This document shows, in pieces, positions 1-6,017 of a stretch of DNA of 13,375 nucleotides. The translations under genes were made by a program, and so were the position numbers. Source of the stretch: an uncultured Christensenella sp. (GTDB lineage: Bacteria > Bacillota > Clostridia > Christensenellales > Borkfalkiaceae); NCBI GenBank assembly GCA_910585595.1, contig CAJUET010000003.1:26660-40034 (forward strand). Direction: 5' to 3'. Below the pieces are notes generated by a model. It saw only the letters and a program-made list of their open reading frames with translations. It did not search any database and was not told the origin of the DNA. How positions within the stretch are numbered: the first letter of the stretch is position 1; every line of letters begins with the position of its first letter.

Positions 1-40
1 CCGGCATATGCCGCGCGGGGGTTTTAATAAAATGATCCGT

Positions 41-1261
41 TTAATCGACAGCGTCCCCGAACACGCCGTGTTCGGCGGCGGAAGTGATCTTCACTTTTTT
101 AAGCTCGCCCTCTTTTGCCCCTTCGGCATATACGCGGACGTAGTTTTCGGAATATCCTCCGTCCTCTTCGAAGAGCACCTTAACGACCGTACCGATTTGT
201 CTTTCAAGGAACTTCCGTTCCGCCTTATCCGCCGCAGATAAAAGCCGCGCCGTGCGGTCTTTTTTGATCTCCGCGGGCGTATCCGCTTTTTTAAACGCCG
301 TTGTTCCCTCGCGCGGGGAATAAGGAAAGACGTGCACACGCGCAAGCCCCGCTTCTCTAATGATCGAAACGGAATCCTGAAAGTCCTCTTCCGTCTCCCC
401 CGAAAAGCCGACGATCATATCCGTCGTGATCGCGGCGTTCGGAAAATACTCATAGATCAGAGCGCACTTTTCCAAATATTCTTTGCGCGTATAGTGACGG
501 TTCATGGATTTGAGAACGCGGTCGCTTCCGCTCTGCAAGGATAAATGAAAATGCGGCATAACGTTGCCCGCGCCCTTCGCGCGACCGAGGAATTGCTCCG
601 TAATGATCTGCGGTTCGAGCGAACCCAATCTCACGCGCACGGGCAGTTCTTTCAACGAATCAAGAAGTCCGCCCAAGTCCGTTTCGCCGTCGCGGTAGGA
701 AGAAATATCGATTCCCGTTAAAACGATTTCCTTTGCAGTCGCCGCGCTCGCCTCTTTTAAAACCGACACCGCTTTGCGCGAACGGGAACGCCCGCGCAAG
801 TACGGGATCAGACAGTAGGAACAAAAGCGGTCGCACCCGTCCTGTACGCGCACGAAGGCGCGCGTTTTTAACTGTTTGGGCGCGGGCAGTTCGGAAAAAA
901 CGCGCTCGTTCGAATCGGGAAAAATTCCTCTTTCCCCCAAAAGGGAGAGCACCTTGTTCTTCCCCTGTGCGCCCGATACAAATATCACGCCCTCTTTTTC
1001 GTAGAACGATTCTGGGGCGTTCGAGGCGGCGCAGCCGAACACCGCAACGGGCGCAAGCGGATTGAACTTTCTGACCCGCGCCACCGCTTGGCGGCTCTTC
1101 TTTTCCGCCTCTTTGGTGACGGCGCAGGTGTTGATCAGATAAAGATCTGCCTCGCACAGGACGTCCGTCACCTCGTAACCGCGCTCTTCGAGTCCCGCGG
1201 CGAGCGACATACTCTCGACCTCGTTCATTTTACAGCCGAGTGTGAACACGCACGCCTTCAT
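41..1261 (-). CDS. mtaB: tRNA t6A37 methylthiotransferase MtaB (radical SAM)
   Basis: Adds a methylthio group to N6-threonylcarbamoyladenosine at position 37 of tRNAs reading ANN codons, using two [4Fe-4S] clusters and SAM. The 406-residue protein has the full family layout. The N-terminal MTTase domain has cluster cysteines C10 (GCKMN), C46 (NTCAV) and C77 (GCAA). The radical SAM motif is C143-x3-C147-x2-C150 (CDRFCSYC). A C-terminal TRAM-like region spans about 345-400 and includes YSENYVRVY, typical of MtaB rather than MiaB. The ATG overlaps the rsmE stop by four bases (ATGA), and a GGTGA lies just upstream as a possible ribosome site. It is last in the prmA-rsmE-mtaB operon, matching the Bacillus yqeT-yqeU-yqeV order. 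Length is usual for the family. The assignment is firm. Confidence 0.95.
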   Translation of the reverse strand: MKACVFTLGCKMNEVESMSLAAGLEERGYEVTDVLCEADLYLINTCAVTKEAEKKSRQAVARVRKFNPLAPVAVFGCAASNAPESFYEKEGVIFVSGAQGKNKVLSLLGERGIFPDSNERVFSELPAPKQLKTRAFVRVQDGCDRFCSYCLIPYLRGRSRSRKAVSVLKEASAATAKEIVLTGIDISSYRDGETDLGGLLDSLKELPVRVRLGSLEPQIITEQFLGRAKGAGNVMPHFHLSLQSGSDRVLKSMNRHYTRKEYLEKCALIYEYFPNAAITTDMIVGFSGETEEDFQDSVSIIREAGLARVHVFPYSPREGTTAFKKADTPAEIKKDRTARLLSAADKAERKFLERQIGTVVKVLFEEDGGYSENYVRVYAEGAKEGELKKVKITSAAEHGVFGDAVD

Positions 1262-1974
1262 TTAAGTTCACCCGTAAAGTATGCGGCAACGCTTAAAAAG
1301 GCAATCGCCGCAGTTTCCGCGCGTAAAATGCGTTTGCCGAGCGTCACGCCTTGAAAGCCCTGTCCCTTTGCGAATTCGAATTCCTCTCTTGTAAACCCGC
1401 CCTCGCTGCCTACGATCAGCGCGACGCTCTTTCCGATTTCTCCGATTTCCTTTTCACTTTCGGAAATAAATTCGCACGCAAAAAGTTTATCGCCGTACCC
1501 TTCGGCGGAGAGCACCGCCTTTTCGAGGGAATCGAAATAGAAAATCTCCGGAACGGACGCTCTGAAACACTGCTTGCTCGCCTCCGCCGCAACGCGGTTC
1601 AAGCGGGAAAACTTGTTCTCGTTCATATAAGCCGAACAATACTTCGAAGAGAACACGCCGATCTTGCGTACGCCGAGTTCGGTCGCTTTCTGCACGACGA
1701 GCTCCGTTTTATCCCCTTTGAGGGCGCCGACGAGAAGATACATATCCGCCTTGGGGTCGCGTTCGGAAATCCCCTTTCTAACGGTGTGAAGGATCATTTC
1801 GGACTTTCCGATCTTGGTGATGACCGCGCCGTACTCCGCGCCGTTCCCGTCGAAGAGCGTGACCTCGCTTCCCTCCGAAAGCCGCAAAACGTTTTTGGCG
1901 TGATTGAATTCCTCGCCGCAAAGAACGGTCTCTTCGGATATATTTTTTACCAAAAACCGCTTGGGCGCGCTCAT
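1258..1974 (-). CDS. rsmE: 16S rRNA (uracil1498-N3)-methyltransferase RsmE
   Basis: Methylates N3 of U1498 in helix 44 of 16S rRNA, acting on the 30S subunit with SAM. The 238-residue protein shows a PUA-like N-terminal part (about 1-70, with EEFNHAKNVLRL). The SPOUT methyltransferase domain follows, with VGALKGDKTELVVQKATELG (82-101), the SAM-binding loop IVGSEGGFT (187-195) and the knot motif LGKRILRAETAA (212-223). The start was set at the ATG that overlaps the prmA stop as ATGA and that gives the family's usual N-terminus. A GGGAG sequence precedes it. The same frame stays open for about 150 more codons upstream, but that stretch is antisense-like noise inside prmA. It is the middle gene of the operon and is coupled by overlap on both sides. 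Confidence 0.94.
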   Translation of the reverse strand: MSAPKRFLVKNISEETVLCGEEFNHAKNVLRLSEGSEVTLFDGNGAEYGAVITKIGKSEMILHTVRKGISERDPKADMYLLVGALKGDKTELVVQKATELGVRKIGVFSSKYCSAYMNENKFSRLNRVAAEASKQCFRASVPEIFYFDSLEKAVLSAEGYGDKLFACEFISESEKEIGEIGKSVALIVGSEGGFTREEFEFAKGQGFQGVTLGKRILRAETAAIAFLSVAAYFTGELK

Positions 1975-2924
1975 ACCCTTTCTCCCTTGCGCTTTAAAAC
2001 GAGCGCAAGCCACGGGCCCTTTTCGCGCTCTTTTATCACCTGAAAGCCCGCCGTTTCGTAAGTATCTTTTACCGCTTGCAAACGTTCTTTGATGATACCG
2101 CTTAAAATGAGTACGCCGTTCGGTTTTACATGGTCGACGACGGCGGGAGCAAGCAGGATAAGCACCTCCGCCGTAATATTGGCAAGCGCAATATCCGCCT
2201 GCACCAGAGCGCCCTCCAAAAGATTCGCCCCTACGACTGACACCCTGTCCGCAACGCCGTTGCGTTCGGCGTTGTGCGTTGCGCTTTCGACGGCGATCGG
2301 GTCCAGGTCGCTCAAATAGCAATACCCCGCGCCGAGCTTCGCCGCGGAAATTCCCAAAATACCGCTTCCGCAACCCACGTCGATACAGGTATCCCCCTCT
2401 TTGAGGTATTCCTGCAAAAGCTCCACGCACATGGAAGTCGTTTCATGTTCGCCCGTGCCGAACGCCATGTTCGAATCGAGCAGCACGGTTTCCTCCCCCG
2501 CCTGTTTTTGATAGTCGATCCATTCGGGCACGACTACGATCTTATTCAAGCGAATGGGACGGAAGTGCTTCTTCCAGACTTCGATCCAATCGTCCCCTTC
2601 TATCTCGCGCTTCGTATCTTCGAGCGTACCGAAATTGATCGCGCCCGCGGAATTTTCTTTGCGCGCCGTGATCTCGCGCATGATCGAGGAAAACAGCTCT
2701 TCCGCGCGGTCGGGTTCGGAATAACATTTGACGAGCACGTCTTTTGAGGAAGACGACAACCCGTCGTCCATGTAATCCCAAAAGACGGCGCTGTTCTTTT
2801 GCAGCGAAATAATATCGTTTGCGTCGCACACGGTCACGCCGTGCGGCGAAAATTCCCACATGGCGTCGGCGACAAGCTCGCTCGCCTCCGTGGTGGTATG
2901 TACTGTCAGTTCCGTAAATTTCAT
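1971..2924 (-). CDS. prmA: ribosomal protein L11 methyltransferase PrmA
   Basis: SAM-dependent trimethylation of ribosomal protein L11. The 317-residue protein starts MKFTELTVHTTTEA, which aligns with the normal PrmA N-terminus (W/F-x-E-L-x-x-H-T-x-x-E-A), so this ATG is well supported. It has DSNMAFGTGEHETT (150-163; most homologues have DPG where this has DSN), SAM motif I DVGCGSGILG (182-191) and the NI(T)AEVL motif near 249-255. It is the first gene of the operon with rsmE and mtaB. In many Firmicutes this trio follows dnaJ; here no chaperone gene lies upstream and prmA has its own promoter. No Shine-Dalgarno sequence is visible. The -10 hexamer ends nine bases before the ATG, so the mRNA is probably leaderless. 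Confidence 0.95.
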   Translation of the reverse strand: MKFTELTVHTTTEASELVADAMWEFSPHGVTVCDANDIISLQKNSAVFWDYMDDGLSSSSKDVLVKCYSEPDRAEELFSSIMREITARKENSAGAINFGTLEDTKREIEGDDWIEVWKKHFRPIRLNKIVVVPEWIDYQKQAGEETVLLDSNMAFGTGEHETTSMCVELLQEYLKEGDTCIDVGCGSGILGISAAKLGAGYCYLSDLDPIAVESATHNAERNGVADRVSVVGANLLEGALVQADIALANITAEVLILLAPAVVDHVKPNGVLILSGIIKERLQAVKDTYETAGFQVIKEREKGPWLALVLKRKGERV

Positions 2925-2933
2925 AACGGAATC

Positions 2934-2962
2934 ATTATAGAATAACCGCGCTCAAATGTCAA
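2934..2962 (-). promoter_or_regulatory. perfect sigma-A promoter of the prmA operon, predicted leaderless
   Basis: On the minus strand TTGACA (2957-2962), a 17-bp spacer and TATAAT (2934-2939) match the housekeeping consensus at every position. Nine bases separate the -10 from the prmA ATG (2922-2924), so transcription should start about one to three bases before the start codon. The hexamers and spacing are seen directly; the start point is inferred from normal promoter geometry. Confidence 0.88.
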
Positions 2963-2985
2963 GCCTCCGCGATTCCCCGCCCGTT

Positions 2986-3017
2986 AAAAAAGGCAAGGCA
3001 ACTTCCGTTGCCTTGCC
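2986..3017 (-). terminator. intrinsic terminator of the candidate small RNA
   Basis: An 11-bp perfect stem (GGCAAGGCAAC / GTTGCCTTGCC, 2992-3017) with a 4-base loop is followed on the minus strand by six T (2986-2991). It lies 24 bp upstream of the prmA -35 box, so it separates the small-RNA transcript from the prmA operon. It is read only on the minus strand, since the plus-strand side has no T-run. No protein gene on that strand ends here, which is what points to an RNA gene. Confidence 0.88.
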
Positions 3018-3138
3018 GTATCGTATCCGCCCCGAGCAAATTTGGAGATGCTGCCAAAACGCGATCCCTCTTTCTTGTCGCCTCAACAGGAAAGCAGATC
3101 CGTCTGTAAAGGTTTTTTACGGCGCGGCGCGATACCGT
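2986..3138 (-). ncRNA. candidate ~150-nt structured small RNA, family not recognised
   Basis: A transcription unit with no credible protein: perfect promoter at 3144-3172, expected start near 3136-3138, and an intrinsic terminator ending at the T-run 2986-2991. The transcript contains no ATG or GTG, and its one open frame from a TTG has no ribosome site and runs through the terminator. By eye it can fold. The 5' GUAUC-(bulged G)-CGCC pairs with GGCGGAUAC about 100 nt later. CCUUUACAG pairs with CUGUUGAGG (one U-U mismatch). UUUGG pairs with CCAAA around an 8-nt loop, and the terminator stem is perfect. I do not recognise 6S, SRP, tmRNA, RNase P or a known riboswitch. It is divergent from an XRE-type repressor whose likely operators overlap its promoter. 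An alternative is a regulated leader that sometimes reads into prmA 60 bases downstream. Confidence 0.6.
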
Positions 3139-3143
3139 AAATA

Positions 3144-3172
3144 ATTATAATGGCACAATGTGCATTTGTCAA
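3144..3172 (-). promoter_or_regulatory. perfect sigma-A promoter of the candidate small RNA, with operator in the spacer
   Basis: Minus strand TTGACA (3167-3172), 17-bp spacer, TATAAT (3144-3149): a full consensus match. The spacer holds the palindrome at 3153-3163, so a bound dimer would block RNA polymerase. A promoter this strong with an operator inside it suggests tight repression followed by high expression when released. Confidence 0.85.
3153..3163. promoter_or_regulatory. operator palindrome O1
   Basis: GCACAATGTGC, a perfect inverted repeat around a central A/T base pair. It lies between the -35 and -10 of the minus-strand small-RNA promoter. An identical copy (O2) lies 29 bp away, roughly three helical turns centre to centre. 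The likely ligand is the XRE-type protein encoded at 3205-3417; that link is inferred from position. Confidence 0.65.
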
Positions 3173-3181
3173 CCAAAAATT

Positions 3182-3192
3182 GCACAATGTGC
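3182..3192. promoter_or_regulatory. operator palindrome O2
   Basis: A second exact copy of GCACAATGTGC. It lies upstream of the small-RNA -35 and abuts a plausible extended -10 (TGCTATTGT, 3190-3198) for the plus-strand repressor gene. Binding here would fit autorepression. No good -35 for the plus-strand promoter is seen at normal spacing, so that promoter is tentative. Confidence 0.6.
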
Positions 3193-3204
3193 TATTGTTG
3201 GGTT

Positions 3205-3417
3205 ATGATTTTGCTGAAAGACATCCAAAAGCGATTGCGGGAAGAAATCAAAGCATGCCCCCGTTCGCAAAAAGAAATCGCACAAAAATTAGGGATAAAT
3301 CCGTCGACCGTGAGTAAATATCTCAACCAAGATAAATTCCCTGCGATCGATACTTTTGCAAATTTATGCGAAATTCTCGACGTATCCGCAGACGAAATAT
3401 TAGGTTTAAAAAAGTGA
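3205..3417 (+). CDS. small XRE-type helix-turn-helix regulator
   Basis: A 70-residue protein that is essentially one HTH_3 (Cro/CI-like) domain. The SQKEIAQKLGINPSTVSKYL segment (21-40) is the helix-turn-helix, and FANLCEILDVSADEILGL (51-68) is the usual closing helix motif of the family. There is no ligand or protease domain. The start chosen is the ATG in the GGTTATG context, which gives the family's normal N-terminus. An in-frame ATG 15 codons upstream lies inside operator O1, would encode the O2 operator, and has no ribosome site. The chosen start also lacks a clear Shine-Dalgarno and sits about seven bases after a possible extended -10, so it may be leaderless. It is divergent from the candidate small RNA, with two palindromes between them; it is most simply an autoregulated repressor of that RNA. 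An intrinsic terminator follows the stop. Confidence 0.85.
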   Translation: MILLKDIQKRLREEIKACPRSQKEIAQKLGINPSTVSKYLNQDKFPAIDTFANLCEILDVSADEILGLKK

Positions 3418-3421
3418 CCGC

Positions 3422-3450
3422 AAAAACCCCGCCGAACGCGGGGGTTTTTT
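3422..3450 (+). terminator. intrinsic terminator after the XRE-type gene
   Basis: CCCCGC (3427-3432), a 5-base loop and GCGGGG (3438-3443), followed by one G and six T (3445-3450). Five A precede the stem. It begins a few bases after the stop codon and isolates the regulator from the germination operon. Confidence 0.88.
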
Positions 3451-3465
3451 ATTATATTTAAAATT

Positions 3466-3494
3466 GCATACTTGCCCGAATATTCCTCATACTT
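3466..3494 (+). promoter_or_regulatory. sigma-G-like (forespore) promoter of the ger operon
   Basis: GCATA (3466-3470), 17 bases, then CATACTT (3488-3494). This resembles the sigma-G pattern (GNATR, about 17-18 bp, CATNNTA) known for ger operons in Bacillus; the last base of the -10 differs. No sigma-A promoter of quality is visible here. The match is by eye, so treat it as a proposal. If right, transcription begins near 3500. Confidence 0.45.
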
Positions 3495-3499
3495 TTATC

Positions 3500-4939
3500 G
3501 TGCAAAAAATAACGGGAAATTTAAAACAAGATCAAAAAGCGCTGAAAAAGCTGATCCCGGCGGAGGATATTCTCGACTTTTCGTTCAGAACGGAAAAGGG
3601 CGGGGAATTCGTCGTTCTGTTCACCGACCCGATCACCGATAAAGAACTTTTGGGTCACCTAGTCGTATCACCTCTTCAAAGCTACGACGGAGAAATGAAG
3701 GCGGAAGAAATCGGAAAGCGGCTCTCTTTCCCCGAATTGAGAAAGGAAACCTCCCTTGAAAAACTCGCGGAAGAGATCCTTGCGGGAAACCCCGTGCTGC
3801 TTTGGGAGGGCATGGACGAAGGTCTGATCGTCGGCACGAAAAAAGTATTTATACGCTCCATTGCAGAGCCGCCCACCGACGTCACCATTAAAGGTCCGCG
3901 CGAGGGCTTTATCGAGGACGTAAAAGTAAACACTTCGCTCGTGCGACGCCGTTTAAAAACGGGGGAACTGAAAATCGAATATATGAACGTGGGAAAGCGC
4001 TCGCAGACCTTCGTCGCCGTCTGTTATCTGGAAGGCACGAGCGTGCAAAAAGTCGTTGACGAGGTCAAGGAAAAACTTCAAAAAATCGATATAGACGTGA
4101 TTCCCGATTCCTCTTATCTTACGCACTTTCTCGCTTCGCGCCCAAAGTCCCTTATGAAACAGGTCGGCACGACGGAAAAGCCCGATATTTTCTGCGCAAA
4201 GATCGCAGAGGGAAGAGTGGGTATATTGGTCGACGGCTCGCCCATTGCGCTTACCGTACCCTATCTCATCGTAGAGGACTTTCAGTCGAGCGAAGATTAC
4301 TTTGTTCCGAGTTACCGCGCGACTTTTACGCGGCTCATAAGACTCTTTGCTCTTATCGTCGCCATTTATCTGCCCGCCTTTTATGTGGCGGCGCAGCTTT
4401 TCAAATTGCAACTCATACCCATCAAACTGTTGCTGACGATTTCGGGCAGTATCCGCGATCTGCCCCTTTCGCCCTCTCTCGAAATGCTCCTTGTGTTGAT
4501 CGTTCTGGAAATTCTGAACGAGGCGAGCATCCGGATGCCGAAGTACGTGGGCATGGCGCTATCCGTCGTGGGCGCGCTCGTATTGGGTGAAACGGCGGTG
4601 AGCGCGGGCTTCGTATCCACGCCCGCGATCATCATTATTGCGTTCAGCGGGATCGGACTTTACGCCGTGCCGAACCTGATCGAAGAAACTTCGGTCGTAC
4701 GCCTTGTCATGCTCCTCGTTGCGGGAAGCGTGGGAACTTACGGCATTATCCTTGCGACAGGCTTTATCATCTTCTATCTTGTGACGACCGATACGTTCGG
4801 CTCTCCGCTCGTCGCTCCCTTCTCCCCCATGGTGGGAAAAGATCTACGTGATTCTCTCGTCAAGTACAATCTCGGTTCGCTGGATACCCGACCCGTCTCG
4901 CTCAACAGCAAAAACAAAAGGAGGCTTCGCCATGAATAA
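3500..4939 (+). CDS. spore germinant receptor subunit A (GerA/GerKA family)
   Basis: Membrane subunit of a Ger nutrient receptor in the spore inner membrane; the A subunit has a large N-terminal cytosolic domain and a C-terminal membrane domain. Family signatures are seen: EGRVGILVDGSPIALTVPYL followed by DFQSSEDY (about residues 237-267), then hydrophobic segments near 279-302, 330-348, 357-375, 380-400 and 406-440. Conserved IPIKLLLTISGS and EASIRMPKYVGMALSVVGALVLG are also present. The 479 residues are near the usual length. Start choice: the frame stays open upstream to a TTG at 3464 (491 residues). That TTG would lie ahead of the proposed promoter, and neither start has a Shine-Dalgarno, so GTG at 3500 is preferred, weakly. 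The stop overlaps the next gene by eight bases. The ligand cannot be told from sequence. Confidence 0.93.
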   Translation: MQKITGNLKQDQKALKKLIPAEDILDFSFRTEKGGEFVVLFTDPITDKELLGHLVVSPLQSYDGEMKAEEIGKRLSFPELRKETSLEKLAEEILAGNPVLLWEGMDEGLIVGTKKVFIRSIAEPPTDVTIKGPREGFIEDVKVNTSLVRRRLKTGELKIEYMNVGKRSQTFVAVCYLEGTSVQKVVDEVKEKLQKIDIDVIPDSSYLTHFLASRPKSLMKQVGTTEKPDIFCAKIAEGRVGILVDGSPIALTVPYLIVEDFQSSEDYFVPSYRATFTRLIRLFALIVAIYLPAFYVAAQLFKLQLIPIKLLLTISGSIRDLPLSPSLEMLLVLIVLEILNEASIRMPKYVGMALSVVGALVLGETAVSAGFVSTPAIIIIAFSGIGLYAVPNLIEETSVVRLVMLLVAGSVGTYGIILATGFIIFYLVTTDTFGSPLVAPFSPMVGKDLRDSLVKYNLGSLDTRPVSLNSKNKRRLRHE

Positions 4940-6017
4940 AATTTCAACAAGACAGCTCTGTTTCTTTTTGGCGGCGATCGCTCCCGTGGGCAAGATCGTT
5001 CTCATGCCAACGAACCTTATTTACTTCTCGAAAAACAACCTGCTCTTCCCCGCCGCCATGAATTTTTTATTGCAGGCGGCAGTCATCTTCCTTGTACTGC
5101 TGATTGCGAAGAACGACAAATCATTCTATCAATTGATCGCAGACAAGTTAGGAAACGTCACGGCAAAAATTATTCTTACGTTCTTTGCTCTGTTCTTCTT
5201 TTTTGCATCGCTCATGCCGCTTCTGGAACAGAAAATTTTCGTACAGAGTAGTTTTTACGATACGCTGCCTTCGATTCTGTCGTTTTCATCCTTCTTTGTA
5301 TTTTCCGCATATCTGTGCTCCAAGCCCCTCTCTTCCTTCGGACGCGCGTGGGACATTCTGGCGCCTCTTTCGATCGCCGCCTTTTTCGGAATTATTTTCT
5401 TTTCCGTCGGTTCCGCCGACTTCGGTGCGCTTGCCCCTGCACTTCAATCGGGCGCGGGACAGATCTTCCGCGGATTCGCCTATAACATGGGCTGGTTTCT
5501 TGATTCCGCGATCCTCCTTTCCTTCCTCGGAAAGATCGACTATAAAAAAGGTCTCCCCTGGAAAGGACTCCTTTCTTATCTGGCGGGCGCGGCGGCGGTA
5601 CTACTCTTTCTGGCGATCTTTTACGGCATATTTCAAGGTATTGCGATCAATCAGGAATTTGCGTTTACCAAAACCTCCAAATACTTCTCGGGAATTGATA
5701 CGCTCGGAAGGATCGACTTTCTGTTTATCTATTCTCTCGCGCTCGTTATGGCATTCTACGCGATCATGCCCATGCAAGCGGGAATCGACTTTTTACGGCA
5801 AGCATACGGAAGCAGGGAAAAACGCTTCCTTCCCGCGATCCTTTCGATTGCAGTCAACGCCGTATTGCTCGTGCTCACTCTCCTTTTCGACTTCCGCTAT
5901 ATTTCGCTGAACAATCTGATCAACGGAACGCTCTTCTGGATCTTCCCGATCTTCTGCCTGCTCTTGCCTGCGCTTGCGCTTTTGTTTATGATAAGGAGAC
6001 GCCGTGAAACAAAATAA
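4932..6017 (+). CDS. spore germinant receptor subunit B (GerB/GerKB, spore permease family)
   Basis: A 361-residue polytopic membrane protein of the Spore_permease branch of the APC transporter superfamily; the B subunit is thought to bind the germinant. About ten hydrophobic segments run the length of the protein, starting with LCFFLAAIAPVGKIVLMP and ending with LFWIFPIFCLLLPALALLFMI, then a basic tail RRRRETK. The ATG lies inside the end of the A gene (eight-base overlap), with a strong AAAGGAGG (4917-4924) ahead of it. It overlaps the following C gene by 14 bases, so the three proteins should be made together. Length is typical. The substrate is not predictable. Confidence 0.93.
   Translation: MNKISTRQLCFFLAAIAPVGKIVLMPTNLIYFSKNNLLFPAAMNFLLQAAVIFLVLLIAKNDKSFYQLIADKLGNVTAKIILTFFALFFFFASLMPLLEQKIFVQSSFYDTLPSILSFSSFFVFSAYLCSKPLSSFGRAWDILAPLSIAAFFGIIFFSVGSADFGALAPALQSGAGQIFRGFAYNMGWFLDSAILLSFLGKIDYKKGLPWKGLLSYLAGAAAVLLFLAIFYGIFQGIAINQEFAFTKTSKYFSGIDTLGRIDFLFIYSLALVMAFYAIMPMQAGIDFLRQAYGSREKRFLPAILSIAVNAVLLVLTLLFDFRYISLNNLINGTLFWIFPIFCLLLPALALLFMIRRRRETK

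Noticed and set aside
1..40. Terminator of mtaB
   Set aside because: A palindrome CGGCATATGCCG (2-13) and a GC-rich run near A/T bases hint at one, but the other half of the stem would lie outside the window, so it cannot be supported.
1975..2430. N-terminal extension of rsmE by about 150 codons
   Set aside because: It overlaps prmA in another frame and has Arg/Gly-rich shadow composition. RsmE family length and the ATGA junction fix the start at 1974.
2986..3138. Small RNA as SRP RNA, 6S RNA or a known riboswitch
   Set aside because: The SRP GGAAGGAAGCAGCC-type apical motif is absent on both strands, a long 6S rod with a central bubble is not evident, and no aptamer consensus I know fits. 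Left unassigned.
2956..3144. 62-codon plus-strand frame between prmA and the XRE gene
   Set aside because: It starts inside the prmA promoter, crosses the small-RNA hairpin and has no ribosome site or recognisable sequence.
3160..3204. Upstream ATG for the XRE gene
   Set aside because: It lies inside operator O1, has no ribosome site and adds 15 residues (MHLSTKNCTMCYCWV) not expected in this family.
5185..5910. 241-codon frame inside the gerB-type gene
   Set aside because: Shadow of the membrane-protein gene in another frame. It is Ser/Arg/Phe-rich, lacks a ribosome site and has no recognisable domain.
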